NCBI RefSeq assembly: GCF_029868745.1
Contig: NZ_JARWOP010000346.1
Coordinates: 1 to 58,573, forward strand
DNA from: Nocardia wallacei
Lineage (GTDB): Bacteria > Actinomycetota > Actinomycetes > Mycobacteriales > Mycobacteriaceae
DNA length: 58,573 nt
Direction: 5' to 3'
Both the position numbers and the translations under genes were made by a program. This document shows, in pieces, positions 16,890 to 25,616 of this stretch. A model generated the notes under the pieces. That model had not been told where the DNA came from, ran no database searches, and saw only the letters and a program-made list of their open reading frames with translations. Each line of letters opens with the position of its first letter. The first letter of the stretch is position 1.

Positions 16890-18449
16890 GTGATCGCAGG
16901 GCATTACCGCCTGGTCGAGCGGATTGGTAGCGGCGGCACAGGCGTCGTCTGGCGTGCCGTCGACGAGCGACTGGAGCGCTCGGTTGCTATCAAGCAGATC
17001 CTCACTCAGCCCAGCCTGCCGGCGGGCGAGAAGGACATAGTGCGGCAGCGTGCCTCCCGCGAGGCCCGCAACGCCGCCCGCTTCCAGCACCCGAACGCGA
17101 TCGTCGTCTTCGACATCACCGACCATGCGGGCGACCCGTGCCTGATCATGGAATACCTACCGTCGCAGAGCCTCGCGGTGGTGCTGTCCTCGCAGGGCAC
17201 GCTGCCGTTACCGCAGGTGGCCCGCATCGGCGAGCAGGTGGCGTCGGCGCTGGTGGCCGCGCACCGGGCGGGCATCGTGCACCGCGATGTCAAGCCCGGC
17301 AACGTGCTGCTCGGCGAGAACGGCACGGTGAAGATCACCGACTTCGGCATCTCCAAGGCCAAGGGCGACGTCACCCTCACCGCGACGGGGCTGATCTCCG
17401 GCACCGCGGCGTACCTGGCGCCCGAGGTGGCGCGCGGCGCCGAGCCGACCCCGGCCGCGGATGTATTCGCCCTCGGCGCAACGCTTTTCCACTCGCTCGA
17501 GGGCGAGCCGCCCTACGGCACCAACCCGAACCCGCTGGCGCTGCTGTACGCGGCCGCCAACGGGCAGCTGGGCGAGCCGCGCAACGCCGGGCCGCTGACC
17601 GATCTGCTGCTGTCGCTGCTGAGCTTCGATCCCGAGGATCGGCCCAGCATGACCGACGTCCGCGACCAGCTGGCCGATTTCGCCGAATTCGGCGACGGCG
17701 CCGAGAGCACCCGCATGCTCGCCACGCACCGGCCCGCCGCCCGCCGCGCCACCCGCACCCTGGACCGCCGCTCGGCCCAGGCCGATATCTCCACCGCGGA
17801 GATGATGGCAACGGCCGCAGCGGTTTCCGAGCCCGATCTGCCGCGCGTCCGCCCGATCCCCAACGGCTCCCACCCGGACACCCGCTCCCATCCCGTCCGC
17901 TCCGCCGAGCCCCCCGCGTCATCCGGCGGCCGGAAGGCCCTGGTCTGGGGCGGCGTTGCCGCCGGCGTAGCCATCGTCGCCGCCGCCATGTACTTCCTGT
18001 TCTCCCCCGGCGGCACGAATCCCCCTTCCTCCGAGGCCGGTTCGGCCTCCACCTCCGCCCCGGCCCGCACCAGCGAGCCGAATACCGGAGCCCTCGGCCA
18101 GACCAAGAGCGCGGGTGCGGTGAACTCGACTCAGGCCATCGATGCGACCCAGGATTTCTACGAGACCCTGACGACGTCGGATCCGAGCAGTGCCTGGAAC
18201 CAGCTGACCCCCGCCGCGCAGCAGGTGTACGGAAGCCAACAGGAATTCCGGACCTACTGGCAGCAGAACCGGGTGATCGGCTTCAACACCATCGACGTGC
18301 AGGGCAGCGGTAGCGCCAACGCCGACGGCTCGGTCGATATCGGAGTAGCCAGCGTGACCTACAAAAGCGGGCAGAACAACTCTGTGACCCTGCGCTTGGT
18401 CAAGTCGAGCAACGGAAAGCTGCTGATCGACAGCGACACTCGCGCCTGA
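16890..18449 (+). CDS. membrane Ser/Thr protein kinase
   Basis: 519 aa from GTG 16890. The cytoplasmic kinase domain shows a glycine loop G13-S-G-G-T-G, VAIK35, H131-R-D133-VKPGN, D151-F-G and APEVARG, i.e. all catalytic residues. A linker of ~100 residues leads to a membrane helix (about 350-371). An extracellular NTF2-like domain of ~110 residues follows, not PASTA. GTG 16890 has no nearby ribosome site; an in-frame ATC at 16875 has GGAG with ideal 7-nt spacing and would add M-E-T-G-Q before V. The adjacent transpeptidase may be a partner or substrate. Confidence 0.93.
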   Translation: MIAGHYRLVERIGSGGTGVVWRAVDERLERSVAIKQILTQPSLPAGEKDIVRQRASREARNAARFQHPNAIVVFDITDHAGDPCLIMEYLPSQSLAVVLSSQGTLPLPQVARIGEQVASALVAAHRAGIVHRDVKPGNVLLGENGTVKITDFGISKAKGDVTLTATGLISGTAAYLAPEVARGAEPTPAADVFALGATLFHSLEGEPPYGTNPNPLALLYAAANGQLGEPRNAGPLTDLLLSLLSFDPEDRPSMTDVRDQLADFAEFGDGAESTRMLATHRPAARRATRTLDRRSAQADISTAEMMATAAAVSEPDLPRVRPIPNGSHPDTRSHPVRSAEPPASSGGRKALVWGGVAAGVAIVAAAMYFLFSPGGTNPPSSEAGSASTSAPARTSEPNTGALGQTKSAGAVNSTQAIDATQDFYETLTTSDPSSAWNQLTPAAQQVYGSQQEFRTYWQQNRVIGFNTIDVQGSGSANADGSVDIGVASVTYKSGQNNSVTLRLVKSSNGKLLIDSDTRA

Positions 18450-18492
18450 CGCACGGGTACCGCGAAGGTGTTGCGCCGAATAGGCTTTCGGT

Positions 18493-19092
18493 GTGAATAC
18501 ACGGGAGATGCTCAGGGCGGAGCGGGGCGAACTGGTTTCGCTGTTGCGTGAGTTGTCGGAGGGGGAGTGGGAGACGGCGTCGCTGTGTGCGGGGTGGCGG
18601 GTTCGGGATGTGGTGGCGCATCTGCAGACCGATACCGTGTCGCTGCGGACCTATCTCGGGTTCACGGTGCGGGGGCGGTCGGTGGATGGGATCAACGGGC
18701 TGCTGGTGCGTGAATTCGGGGCGCGGCCCACCGAGGAACTGGTGGACCGGCTCGACGGACCGGGCGGGTGGTTCTCGCGCGTGGCCCCCACGCTCGCCCT
18801 GGCCGATATGTTCGTGCACCAGCAGGACATTCGACGTCCGCTCGGGCGACCGCGCGAGGTGCCGGCCGAGCGGCTCGCGGCGGTGCTGTCGCACCCCGAT
18901 CCGTTCGCCTTCCCGCGCCGCTACACCCGCGGGCTGCGGTTCGTCGCCACCGACCTGGAATGGTCGCGCGGCGACGGCCCGGAGGTTCGCGGGCCGGGTG
19001 AGGCGCTGGCCCTCGTCATGGTCGGCCGGCCCGTCGCCCTCGCCGACCTGGAGGGCGACGGCGTCCCGGTCCTCCGCGAACGTCTCGGCTGA
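18493..19092 (+). CDS. maleylpyruvate isomerase/DinB-fold (TIGR03083) protein
   Basis: 199 aa of the mycothiol-dependent maleylpyruvate isomerase-like (DinB-fold) family: L-SEGEWETASLCAGWRVRDVVAHL at the N-terminus, with conserved metal-ligand histidines in VAHL and the later MFVHQQDIRRPLG. These act as thiol (mycothiol) transferases or isomerases; substrate unknown. The GTG start is preceded by TAGGCT (18481-18486) and 6 nt, a leaderless arrangement. Confidence 0.8.
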   Translation: MNTREMLRAERGELVSLLRELSEGEWETASLCAGWRVRDVVAHLQTDTVSLRTYLGFTVRGRSVDGINGLLVREFGARPTEELVDRLDGPGGWFSRVAPTLALADMFVHQQDIRRPLGRPREVPAERLAAVLSHPDPFAFPRRYTRGLRFVATDLEWSRGDGPEVRGPGEALALVMVGRPVALADLEGDGVPVLRERLG

Positions 19093-19226
19093 ACACACCC
19101 GGACAACGAGTTCCCCCGGTACCCGCGGCGGGCGGCCGGAAAATCGCTGGGCGCGACCCGATAGTCTGGTAACCGGCCGGACGACCACCGGCACAACCCG
19201 ACCACAGACAAGGACTCCGCGCCGCT

Positions 19227-20564
19227 ATGACCTCCCGCATCGAGCTCGCCCGCGTCGATCTGCGCGGTCGTACTCCCTCCGCTGCCGAGCTGCGCACCGC
19301 GCTGCCGCGCGGGGGAGTCGACGTCGACTCGGTGCTGCATCAGGTGCGCCCGGTGGTCGAGGCGATCCGCGACCGCGGCGTCGCGGCGGCCCTGGAGTTC
19401 AGCGCGAAGTTCGACGGCGTGACCCCCGCCGCGATCCGGGTCCCGGCGGCCGAACTGGATCGGGCGCTGGCACAACTCGATCCGCGGGTACGCGCCGCGC
19501 TGGAGGTCGCCATCGAGCGCACCCGCCGCGTGCACGCCGACCAGCGCCGCACCGACACCACCACCGAGGTGGTGCCCGGCGGCACCGTCACCGAGCGCTG
19601 GGTGCCCGTCGAGCGGGTCGGCCTGTACGTGCCCGGCGGCAATGCCGTCTACCCGTCCAGCGTCGTGATGAATGTCGTCCCTGCGCAGGCCGCCGGGGTG
19701 GAATCGCTGGTGGTGGCCTCGCCGCCGCAAGCGCAGTTCGACGGCTTGCCGCACCCGACCGTCCTGGCCGCCGCGAGCCTGCTCGGCGTCGACGAGGTCT
19801 GGGCGGTGGGCGGCGCGCAGGCGGTCGCGCTGCTGTCCTACGGCGGCACCGACACCGACGGCGCCCCGCTGGCCCCGGTCGACATGATCACCGGCCCGGG
19901 CAATATCTACGTCACCGCGGCGAAGCGGCTGTGCCGCGGCCTGGTCGGCATCGACGCCGAGGCCGGACCCACCGAGATCGCGATCCTCGCCGACGCCACC
20001 GCCGACCCGGTGCACGTGGCCGCCGACCTGATCAGCCAGGCCGAGCACGACGTGCTCGCCGCCAGCGTCCTGGTCACCGACAGCGCCGAACTGGCCGACG
20101 CGGTCGACACCGCGATCAACGCCCAGCTGGCCGTCGTCAAACACCACGAGCGCGTCGCGGAAGCGTTGTCCGGCAAGCAATCCGGCACCGTGCTCGTCGA
20201 CGGCATCGACCAGGGCCTGCGCGTCGTGAACGCCTACGCCGCCGAGCATCTGGAGATACAGACCGCCGACGCGCCCGCGGTCGCCGCCCGCGTCCGCAGC
20301 GCCGGAGCGGTCTTCGTCGGCGCCTGGTCGCCGGTGAGCCTCGGCGACTACTGCGCCGGATCCAACCACGTACTGCCGACCGCGGGCTGTGCCCGGCATT
20401 CGTCGGGCCTGAGCGTGCAGACCTTCCTGCGCGGCATTCACGTCGTGGAATACAGCGAATCGGCGCTGAAGGATGTGTCGGGGCATGTGGTGGCCCTGGC
20501 GAACGCGGAGGATCTCCCGGCTCACGGCCAAGCCGTGCGGGCCCGATTCGAGCAGCTCGGCTGA
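19227..20564 (+). CDS. hisD: histidinol dehydrogenase
   Basis: 445-aa zinc enzyme carrying out the last two oxidations from histidinol to histidine. Landmarks are GLYVPGGNAVYPSSVVMNVVPAQAAG, DMITGPGNIYVTAAKR, DAEAGPTEIAILAD, QAEHD, AYAAEHLEI and GDYCAGSNHVLPT, with Zn ligands and catalytic Glu/His in the expected places. ATG 19227 has AAGGA further upstream and a -10 (TAGTCT) near 19161. Unlike the usual close hisD-hisC pair, 153 bp and a new promoter separate it from hisC. Confidence 0.97.
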   Translation: MTSRIELARVDLRGRTPSAAELRTALPRGGVDVDSVLHQVRPVVEAIRDRGVAAALEFSAKFDGVTPAAIRVPAAELDRALAQLDPRVRAALEVAIERTRRVHADQRRTDTTTEVVPGGTVTERWVPVERVGLYVPGGNAVYPSSVVMNVVPAQAAGVESLVVASPPQAQFDGLPHPTVLAAASLLGVDEVWAVGGAQAVALLSYGGTDTDGAPLAPVDMITGPGNIYVTAAKRLCRGLVGIDAEAGPTEIAILADATADPVHVAADLISQAEHDVLAASVLVTDSAELADAVDTAINAQLAVVKHHERVAEALSGKQSGTVLVDGIDQGLRVVNAYAAEHLEIQTADAPAVAARVRSAGAVFVGAWSPVSLGDYCAGSNHVLPTAGCARHSSGLSVQTFLRGIHVVEYSESALKDVSGHVVALANAEDLPAHGQAVRARFEQLG

Positions 20565-20666
20565 GAATCCGCGTTTCCCGGTCCCTCGCTCTCAGCTCCG
20601 GCTGCCCGGCGCCGCACCACCACCCGCAGTCGGGGCCGCGCCGCAAATCCGCCGGCGGTGGACCGA

Positions 20667-20672
20667 TAGGCT
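20667..20672 (+). promoter_or_regulatory. hisC promoter -10
   Basis: TAGGCT at 20667-20672 lies about 45 nt before the hisC ATG, giving a leader of roughly 39 nt. It implies that hisC-hisB-hisH can be transcribed independently of hisD. Confidence 0.5.
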
Positions 20673-20717
20673 GGTAGCTGGATCGATGCGGTCGAAACCG
20701 AAGGATTTCACACCCCC

Positions 20718-21857
20718 ATGACACAAATCGACGCGGCCGGCGCGCCCGGGTCCCGGATCACCCTGGCGGACCTGCCGCTGCGCGACAACCTGCGCGGCAA
20801 GAGCCCCTACGGCGCGCCGCAGCTGACGGTGCCGGTACAGCTCAACACCAACGAGAACCCGCATCCGCCGAGCCGTGCGCTGGTCGACGACGTGGCCGAG
20901 TCGGTCCGCGCCGCCGCCGCCGATCTGCATCGCTACCCCGACCGCGACGCCGTCGCCCTGCGCACCGACCTGGCCGCGTACCTGACCCGCCAGACCGGCG
21001 TGCGGCTGGACGTGACCAACGTGTGGGCGGCCAACGGCTCCAACGAGATCCTGCAGCAGCTGTTGCAGGCGTTCGGCGGGCCCGGCCGCAGCGCGCTCGG
21101 TTTCGTGCCCTCGTATTCGATGCACCCGATCATCTCCGAGGGCATCGACACCGAGTGGCTGGAAGCCAAGCGCGATGCCGACTTCTCCCTCGATGTCGAC
21201 TACGCGCTGACCGCCATCGCCGAGCGCCGCCCCGACGTGGTCTTCGTGACCAGTCCGAACAACCCGACCGGGCACGGCATCCCGCAGGCGGACCTGGTCC
21301 GGATCCTGGACGCCGCGCCCGGCCTGGTGGTGGTCGACGAGGCGTATGCCGAATTCTCCGCCGCCCCCAGCGCCATCGAGCTGATCGACCGGTTCCCCGC
21401 GAAACTCGTGGTCAGCCGGACCATGTCGAAGGCGTTCGCGTTCGCGGGCGGCCGCCTCGGCTACCTGGCCGCCGCGCCCGCGGTGATCGACGCGCTGCTG
21501 CTGGTGCGGCTGCCCTACCATCTGTCGGTCGTCACCCAGGCGGCCGCGCGCGCGGCGCTGCGGCACGCCGACGAAACCCTCGCTAGCGTCGCGGAACTGG
21601 CGGCCCAGCGCGATCGGGTGGCGGCGGCGCTGCGCGAACTCGGCTTCACCGTGTCCCCGAGCGACGCGAACTTCCTGTTGTTCGGCCGCTTCGCCGACGC
21701 CCCGGCCGCCTGGCGGAAATACCTGGACCAGGGCGTACTGATCCGCGACGTCGGCATCCCGGCGCACCTGCGGGTCACCATCGGCCTGGCCGCCGAGAAC
21801 GACGAATTCCTGCGGGTGAGCGAGAAACTCGCCGCGACGGAGTTGATCGGAGAATGA
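20718..21857 (+). CDS. hisC: histidinol-phosphate aminotransferase
   Basis: 379-aa class I/II PLP aminotransferase converting imidazole-acetol phosphate to histidinol phosphate. Visible are LNTNENPHPPS, the ANGSNEIL loop, SPNNPTGHGI, VVDEAYAEF and SRTMSKAFAFAGGRLGY, whose Lys holds PLP. The substrate-specific N-terminal ASPxLTLADLPLRDNLRGKSPYG-like segment matches actinobacterial HisC. Its stop overlaps the hisB ATG (ATGA). Confidence 0.97.
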   Translation: MTQIDAAGAPGSRITLADLPLRDNLRGKSPYGAPQLTVPVQLNTNENPHPPSRALVDDVAESVRAAAADLHRYPDRDAVALRTDLAAYLTRQTGVRLDVTNVWAANGSNEILQQLLQAFGGPGRSALGFVPSYSMHPIISEGIDTEWLEAKRDADFSLDVDYALTAIAERRPDVVFVTSPNNPTGHGIPQADLVRILDAAPGLVVVDEAYAEFSAAPSAIELIDRFPAKLVVSRTMSKAFAFAGGRLGYLAAAPAVIDALLLVRLPYHLSVVTQAAARAALRHADETLASVAELAAQRDRVAAALRELGFTVSPSDANFLLFGRFADAPAAWRKYLDQGVLIRDVGIPAHLRVTIGLAAENDEFLRVSEKLAATELIGE

Positions 21858-22480
21858 CGACGACCATGAACCGCACCGCGCGGGTGGAGCGCACCACCAA
21901 AGAGTCCAGTATCGTCGTCGAGCTGAATCTCGACGGCACCGGCCGCACCGACATCGCCACGGGCGTGCCCTTCTACGACCACATGCTCACCGCGCTCGGC
22001 GCCCACGCCGGATTCGACCTGTCGGTGCGCGCCGAGGGCGACATCGAGATCGAGGCGCACCACACCGTCGAAGACACCGCGATCGTGTTCGGCCAGGCGC
22101 TGGGCCGGGCGCTCGGCGACAAACACGGCATCCGCCGATTCGGCGACGCCTACATCCCGATGGACGAGACCCTCGCCCACGCCGCGGTCGACGTCTCCGG
22201 GCGGCCCTACTGCGTGCACACCGGCGAACCGGATCACCTGCTGCACACCGTGATTCCGACCAACGGCCCCGGCGCGCCGTACTCCACGGTGCTGAACCGT
22301 CACGTCTTCGAGTCGATCGCGCTGAACGCCCGCATCGCGCTGCACGTGCGGGTGCTCTACGGCCGCGACCAGCACCACGTCACCGAGGCCGAGTTCAAGG
22401 CGGTGGCGCGGGCGCTGCGCGCCGCCGTGGAAATCGATCCCCGGGTGACCGGGGTGCCGTCGACGAAGGGAACGCTGTGA
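21854..22480 (+). CDS. hisB: imidazoleglycerol-phosphate dehydratase
   Basis: 208-aa monofunctional IGP dehydratase (no phosphatase domain, as usual in actinobacteria). The two manganese-binding repeats are seen as FYDHMLTALGAHAGFDL / EAHHTVEDTAI and RHVFESIALNARIALHV / GRDQHHVTEAEFKAVARALR. The overlap with hisC (4 bp) and with hisH (4 bp, GTG) shows tight translational coupling. Confidence 0.97.
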   Translation: MTTTMNRTARVERTTKESSIVVELNLDGTGRTDIATGVPFYDHMLTALGAHAGFDLSVRAEGDIEIEAHHTVEDTAIVFGQALGRALGDKHGIRRFGDAYIPMDETLAHAAVDVSGRPYCVHTGEPDHLLHTVIPTNGPGAPYSTVLNRHVFESIALNARIALHVRVLYGRDQHHVTEAEFKAVARALRAAVEIDPRVTGVPSTKGTL

Positions 22481-23109
22481 CGGTTTCGGTCGCGCTGCTG
22501 GACTACGGGTCCGGCAATCTGCACTCGGCCAACCGCGCTCTGATCCGGGCCGGTGCCGACGTCACGGTGACCGCCGATCCGGAGATCGCCTTGGCCGCCG
22601 ACGGCCTGGTGGTGCCGGGTGTCGGCGCGTTCGCGGCATGCATGGCGGGCCTGCGCTCGGTGCGCGGGGAACGCATCATCGGCAAGCGACTCGCGGGCGG
22701 CCGCCCGGTACTCGGCATCTGCGTCGGCATGCAGATCCTGTTCGAACGCGGCGTGGAATTCGGCGTCGAGAGCGAGGGCTGCGCGGAATGGCCCGGAACC
22801 GTCGACCGCCTGCCCGCCGAGGTGCTGCCGCACATGGGCTGGAACACCGTGCGAGCGCCGGCCGACACCGCGCTGTTCGCGGGGATGGACGCCGACACCC
22901 GCTTCTATTTCGTGCACTCCTACGCCGCACGCACCTGGGGACTTCCCGACAACGGCACGCTCGCCCCGGCGAAACTCACCTGGGCCGAGCACGGTGGCCC
23001 GTTCCTCGCCGCCGTGGAGAACGGCCCGCTGTGCGCGACCCAATTCCACCCGGAGAAGTCGGGAGACGCGGGCGCGCAACTGCTGCGCAACTGGATCGGG
23101 TCCCTGTAG
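22477..23109 (+). CDS. hisH: imidazole glycerol phosphate synthase, glutaminase subunit
   Basis: 210-aa class I glutamine amidotransferase that feeds ammonia to HisF. The nucleophile is C82 in LGICVGMQ, with the His-Glu of TQFHPEKS completing the triad. LDYGSGNLHS at the N-terminus is typical. The GTG start overlaps the hisB stop. Its partner hisF is 2.5 kb downstream, beyond a minus-strand exported-protein gene, hisA and impA. Confidence 0.96.
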   Translation: MTVSVALLDYGSGNLHSANRALIRAGADVTVTADPEIALAADGLVVPGVGAFAACMAGLRSVRGERIIGKRLAGGRPVLGICVGMQILFERGVEFGVESEGCAEWPGTVDRLPAEVLPHMGWNTVRAPADTALFAGMDADTRFYFVHSYAARTWGLPDNGTLAPAKLTWAEHGGPFLAAVENGPLCATQFHPEKSGDAGAQLLRNWIGSL

Positions 23110-23221
23110 GCCCGGCAGTTCCGTGCCCGGCACGCCGGATACCCCAGCGTGGGCGGATATCGGGCAACCACCGCTTATCGTCGTAACGACGTGAATCTCG
23201 GCACGGTGGAAAGGGACTGCG

Positions 23222-23323
23222 ATGGGCGACATTCCGGCATTGCTGGCGACCGCGTTCGATCTCCCGACCTGGCTGCGGTACTGGTCGGCCGGCTGGGCCG
23301 ACAGCGGCTCGGCCGGATCCTGA
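23222..23323 (+). CDS. possible 33-aa small protein
   Basis: An ORF of 33 codons begins at ATG 23222, with GGAAAGGGA five bases upstream, and ends with TGA at 23321-23323. The product is amphipathic, with several tryptophans (PTWLRYWSAGW). A TATCGT hexamer near 23175 could be its -10. It ends 4 bp from the convergent exported-protein gene. No family recognised; ribosome site quality is the main support. Confidence 0.35.
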   Translation: MGDIPALLATAFDLPTWLRYWSAGWADSGSAGS

Positions 23324-23327
23324 GCGC

Positions 23328-23807
23328 TCAGCTCGCCGGCTGGATCTGATCCACTCGACCGGCCAGCCAGCGGCCGTCCACATTGTCCAGGAAGACGCGC
23401 ATGCTGGAGCGGGTCGGCTGCGGCAGGCCCAGTGTGACGTCGCTGCGGGTGGATTGGTCGACGGTCACCAGGATCTCCGCGTGCTCGGGGTCGGAGGCCT
23501 CGGTGCGGCATTCGACCGTCTTCGCCTCGGCGATGGTGTGCGAGCCGGTGGCCCGCGCGCGGCGGTCGGCGGCGGAACTCTCGAACTGCTCGCGGAACGG
23601 CCCCGTGGAGCGGTCCAGCACCCGCTGGTCGTACTCGTCGTAGCGGTTGAAGTCGAAAGTGGTCAGCTGGCGGCCGAAGTCGCAGGCGGCCAGCTGAACC
23701 GGATCTGTGGGCGCCGCGGCCACCGGCGGGGTCACGACCAGCGCGGACACCGCGACCGCCGCCGGTGGCAGCGTAATCGCGAAGTGGCGCAGCGTGATCC
23801 GGAACAT
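23328..23807 (-). CDS. exported Mce-associated-like protein
   Basis: 159 aa. A signal peptide (FAITLPPAAVAVSALVVTPPVAAAP) is followed by a compact domain with FDFNRYDEYDQRVLDRSTGPFREQF, a pattern shared with the C-terminal part of Mce-associated and related NTF2-like exported proteins, and a C-terminal VDGRWLAGRVDQI strand. ATG 23807 has AAGGA seven bases upstream. It sits on the opposite strand within the his cluster. Role unknown. Confidence 0.75.
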   Translation of the reverse strand: MFRITLRHFAITLPPAAVAVSALVVTPPVAAAPTDPVQLAACDFGRQLTTFDFNRYDEYDQRVLDRSTGPFREQFESSAADRRARATGSHTIAEAKTVECRTEASDPEHAEILVTVDQSTRSDVTLGLPQPTRSSMRVFLDNVDGRWLAGRVDQIQPAS

Positions 23808-24028
23808 GACGGGAATCCTTGCTCGTCGACGGTGAACGGGAACTGGGCGTGCCCGCGACCCAGCCTACGCACGCACGGCGTGTGATCGGCCTCTCGTTCG
23901 CGGGGTCGGCACAGTCATCTTCGTATAGCCCGGCGACGGGCGGGGCAAACCTCGCGGTCGTCGCCACGCGGCCGCGACCGGCGTCCTATTTGCGCCATCC
24001 CGGCGCCGGGACCTCGGGCGCAGCCCAG

Positions 24029-24043
24029 TAGGCTGCGAGCGTG
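24029..24043 (+). promoter_or_regulatory. leaderless promoter of hisA/priA
   Basis: TAGGCT (24029-24034), 6 nt, then GTG 24041. The transcript would begin at the start codon, and no ribosome site is present. Confidence 0.6.
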
Positions 24044-24772
24044 AGTCTTGTCTTGCTACCCGCCGTGGATGTCGCCAATGGTGAGGCCGTGCGCCTGGTT
24101 CAGGGGGAGGCCGGCAGCGAAACCGGCTACGGTTCGCCGCGCGAGGCGGCGCTGGCCTGGCAGCGGGCCGGCGCCGAATGGGTCCATCTGGTCGATCTGG
24201 ACGCCGCCTTCGGGCGCGGCTCCAACCGGGAGTTGCTCGCCGAGGTCGTCGGCGAGCTGGATGTGCGCGTCGAGCTGTCCGGCGGCATTCGCGACGACGA
24301 TTCGCTGAAGGCGGCGCTGGCCACCGGCTGCGCCCGGGTCAATCTCGGCACCGCCGCGCTGGAGGACCCGCAGTGGTGCGCCCGCGCCATCGCCGAGTAC
24401 GGCGACCGCATCGCCGTCGGGCTGGACGTGCGTCTCATCGACGGCGAGTACCGGCTGCGCGGCCGCGGCTGGGTCAGCGACGGCGGCGACCTGTGGGAGG
24501 TGCTGGAGCGGCTGGAGCGCGACGGCTGCGCCCGCTACGTCGTCACCGACGTCACCAAGGACGGCACCCTCACCGGCCCCAATCTCGAACTGCTGGGCGA
24601 GGTCACCAACGCGACCGACGCCCCGGTGGTCGCCTCCGGCGGCGTGTCCACCCTCGACGATCTGCGTGCCATCGCGGGTCTGGTGGGTGAGGGCGTGGAG
24701 GGCGCGATCGTCGGAAAGGCCTTGTACGCCGGGCGTTTCACGCTGCCCGAGGCGCTGGACGCGGTGCGCTGA
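24041..24772 (+). CDS. priA: PriA, bifunctional HisA/TrpF isomerase
   Basis: 243-aa (beta-alpha)8 isomerase. D10 (LLPAVDV) and D170 (VVTDVTKDGTLTGPN) are the acid/base pair. The loop LRGRGWVSDGGDLW, with Arg and Trp, is diagnostic of the actinobacterial PriA that handles both ProFAR (histidine) and PRA (tryptophan). No separate trpF is seen in the trp cluster here, which fits. It is 4 bp upstream of impA and in one operon with impA and hisF. Confidence 0.95.
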   Translation: MSLVLLPAVDVANGEAVRLVQGEAGSETGYGSPREAALAWQRAGAEWVHLVDLDAAFGRGSNRELLAEVVGELDVRVELSGGIRDDDSLKAALATGCARVNLGTAALEDPQWCARAIAEYGDRIAVGLDVRLIDGEYRLRGRGWVSDGGDLWEVLERLERDGCARYVVTDVTKDGTLTGPNLELLGEVTNATDAPVVASGGVSTLDDLRAIAGLVGEGVEGAIVGKALYAGRFTLPEALDAVR

Positions 24773-24776
24773 GGCG

Positions 24777-25616
24777 ATGAGTATCGATCGGGCCGGGCTG
24801 CTCGCCGTCGCCGGCGACATACTGGATTCCGTCACCCCGCGTTTCGTCGAGGGCGTCGGCGCGCCCAGCGCGGTCAGCAAGGGGCGCGGCGACTTCGCCA
24901 CCGAACTGGATCTCGAACTGGAACGCACTCTCTCGGCGCAGCTGCGGGAGCAGACCGGAATCCCGGTGCACGGCGAGGAATTCGGTGGTCCCGAACTCAC
25001 CTCGGGCACCGCCTGGGTGCTCGATCCGATCGACGGCACCTTCAATTACTCTGCGGGACACCCACTCTCGGGCATGCTGCTGGCGCTCGTGGACGGCGGC
25101 GAGCCGGTGCTGGGCCTGACCTGGCTGCCGCTGCTGGGCCGCCGCTACGCCGCCGCCGTCGGCGGTCCGGTGCTGCTGGACGGAAAACCGCTGCCGCCCT
25201 TGGAGTCCGGCCGGTTGTCCGAGGCGATGATCGGCTTCGGCGCGTTCAACATCGACAGCCACGGCCGCATCCCGGGCCGCTTCCGGTTCGATCTGCTCGG
25301 CGCGCTGAGCCGGCTGTCGGGGCGGCTGCGCATGCACGGCTCCACGGGAATCGACCTGGCGTTCACCGCCTCCGGCGTGCTCGGCGGGGCGGTCGTGTTC
25401 GGTCATCACCCGTGGGACAACGCGGCGGGCGTGGCGCTGGTGCGCGCCGCGGGGGGAGTGGTCACCGACCTGCGCGGCGAGCCGTGGACGATCACCTCGA
25501 AGTCGGTGCTCGCGGCGGCGCCCGGGGTGCACGGGGAACTGCTGGAACTGATCGACAGCGCGGTCGCCACCCGTCGGGGCGGCGGCACTGCCGGACCTTC
25601 GGAGAGGGCGCAATGA
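24777..25616 (+). CDS. impA: inositol monophosphatase-family phosphatase
   Basis: 279 aa. Metal-binding IMPase motifs are present: GEEFGG (Glu), WVLDPIDGTFNYSAG (DP-DG-T) and HPWDNAAGVALVRAAGG (WD). Placed between hisA and hisF, overlapping hisF by 4 bp, like Rv1604. In Corynebacterium a related IMPase-family protein is the histidinol-phosphate phosphatase (HisN), and no other such enzyme is seen in this cluster. That role is a reasonable inference; inositol phosphatase is the alternative. Confidence 0.88.
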   Translation: MSIDRAGLLAVAGDILDSVTPRFVEGVGAPSAVSKGRGDFATELDLELERTLSAQLREQTGIPVHGEEFGGPELTSGTAWVLDPIDGTFNYSAGHPLSGMLLALVDGGEPVLGLTWLPLLGRRYAAAVGGPVLLDGKPLPPLESGRLSEAMIGFGAFNIDSHGRIPGRFRFDLLGALSRLSGRLRMHGSTGIDLAFTASGVLGGAVVFGHHPWDNAAGVALVRAAGGVVTDLRGEPWTITSKSVLAAAPGVHGELLELIDSAVATRRGGGTAGPSERAQ

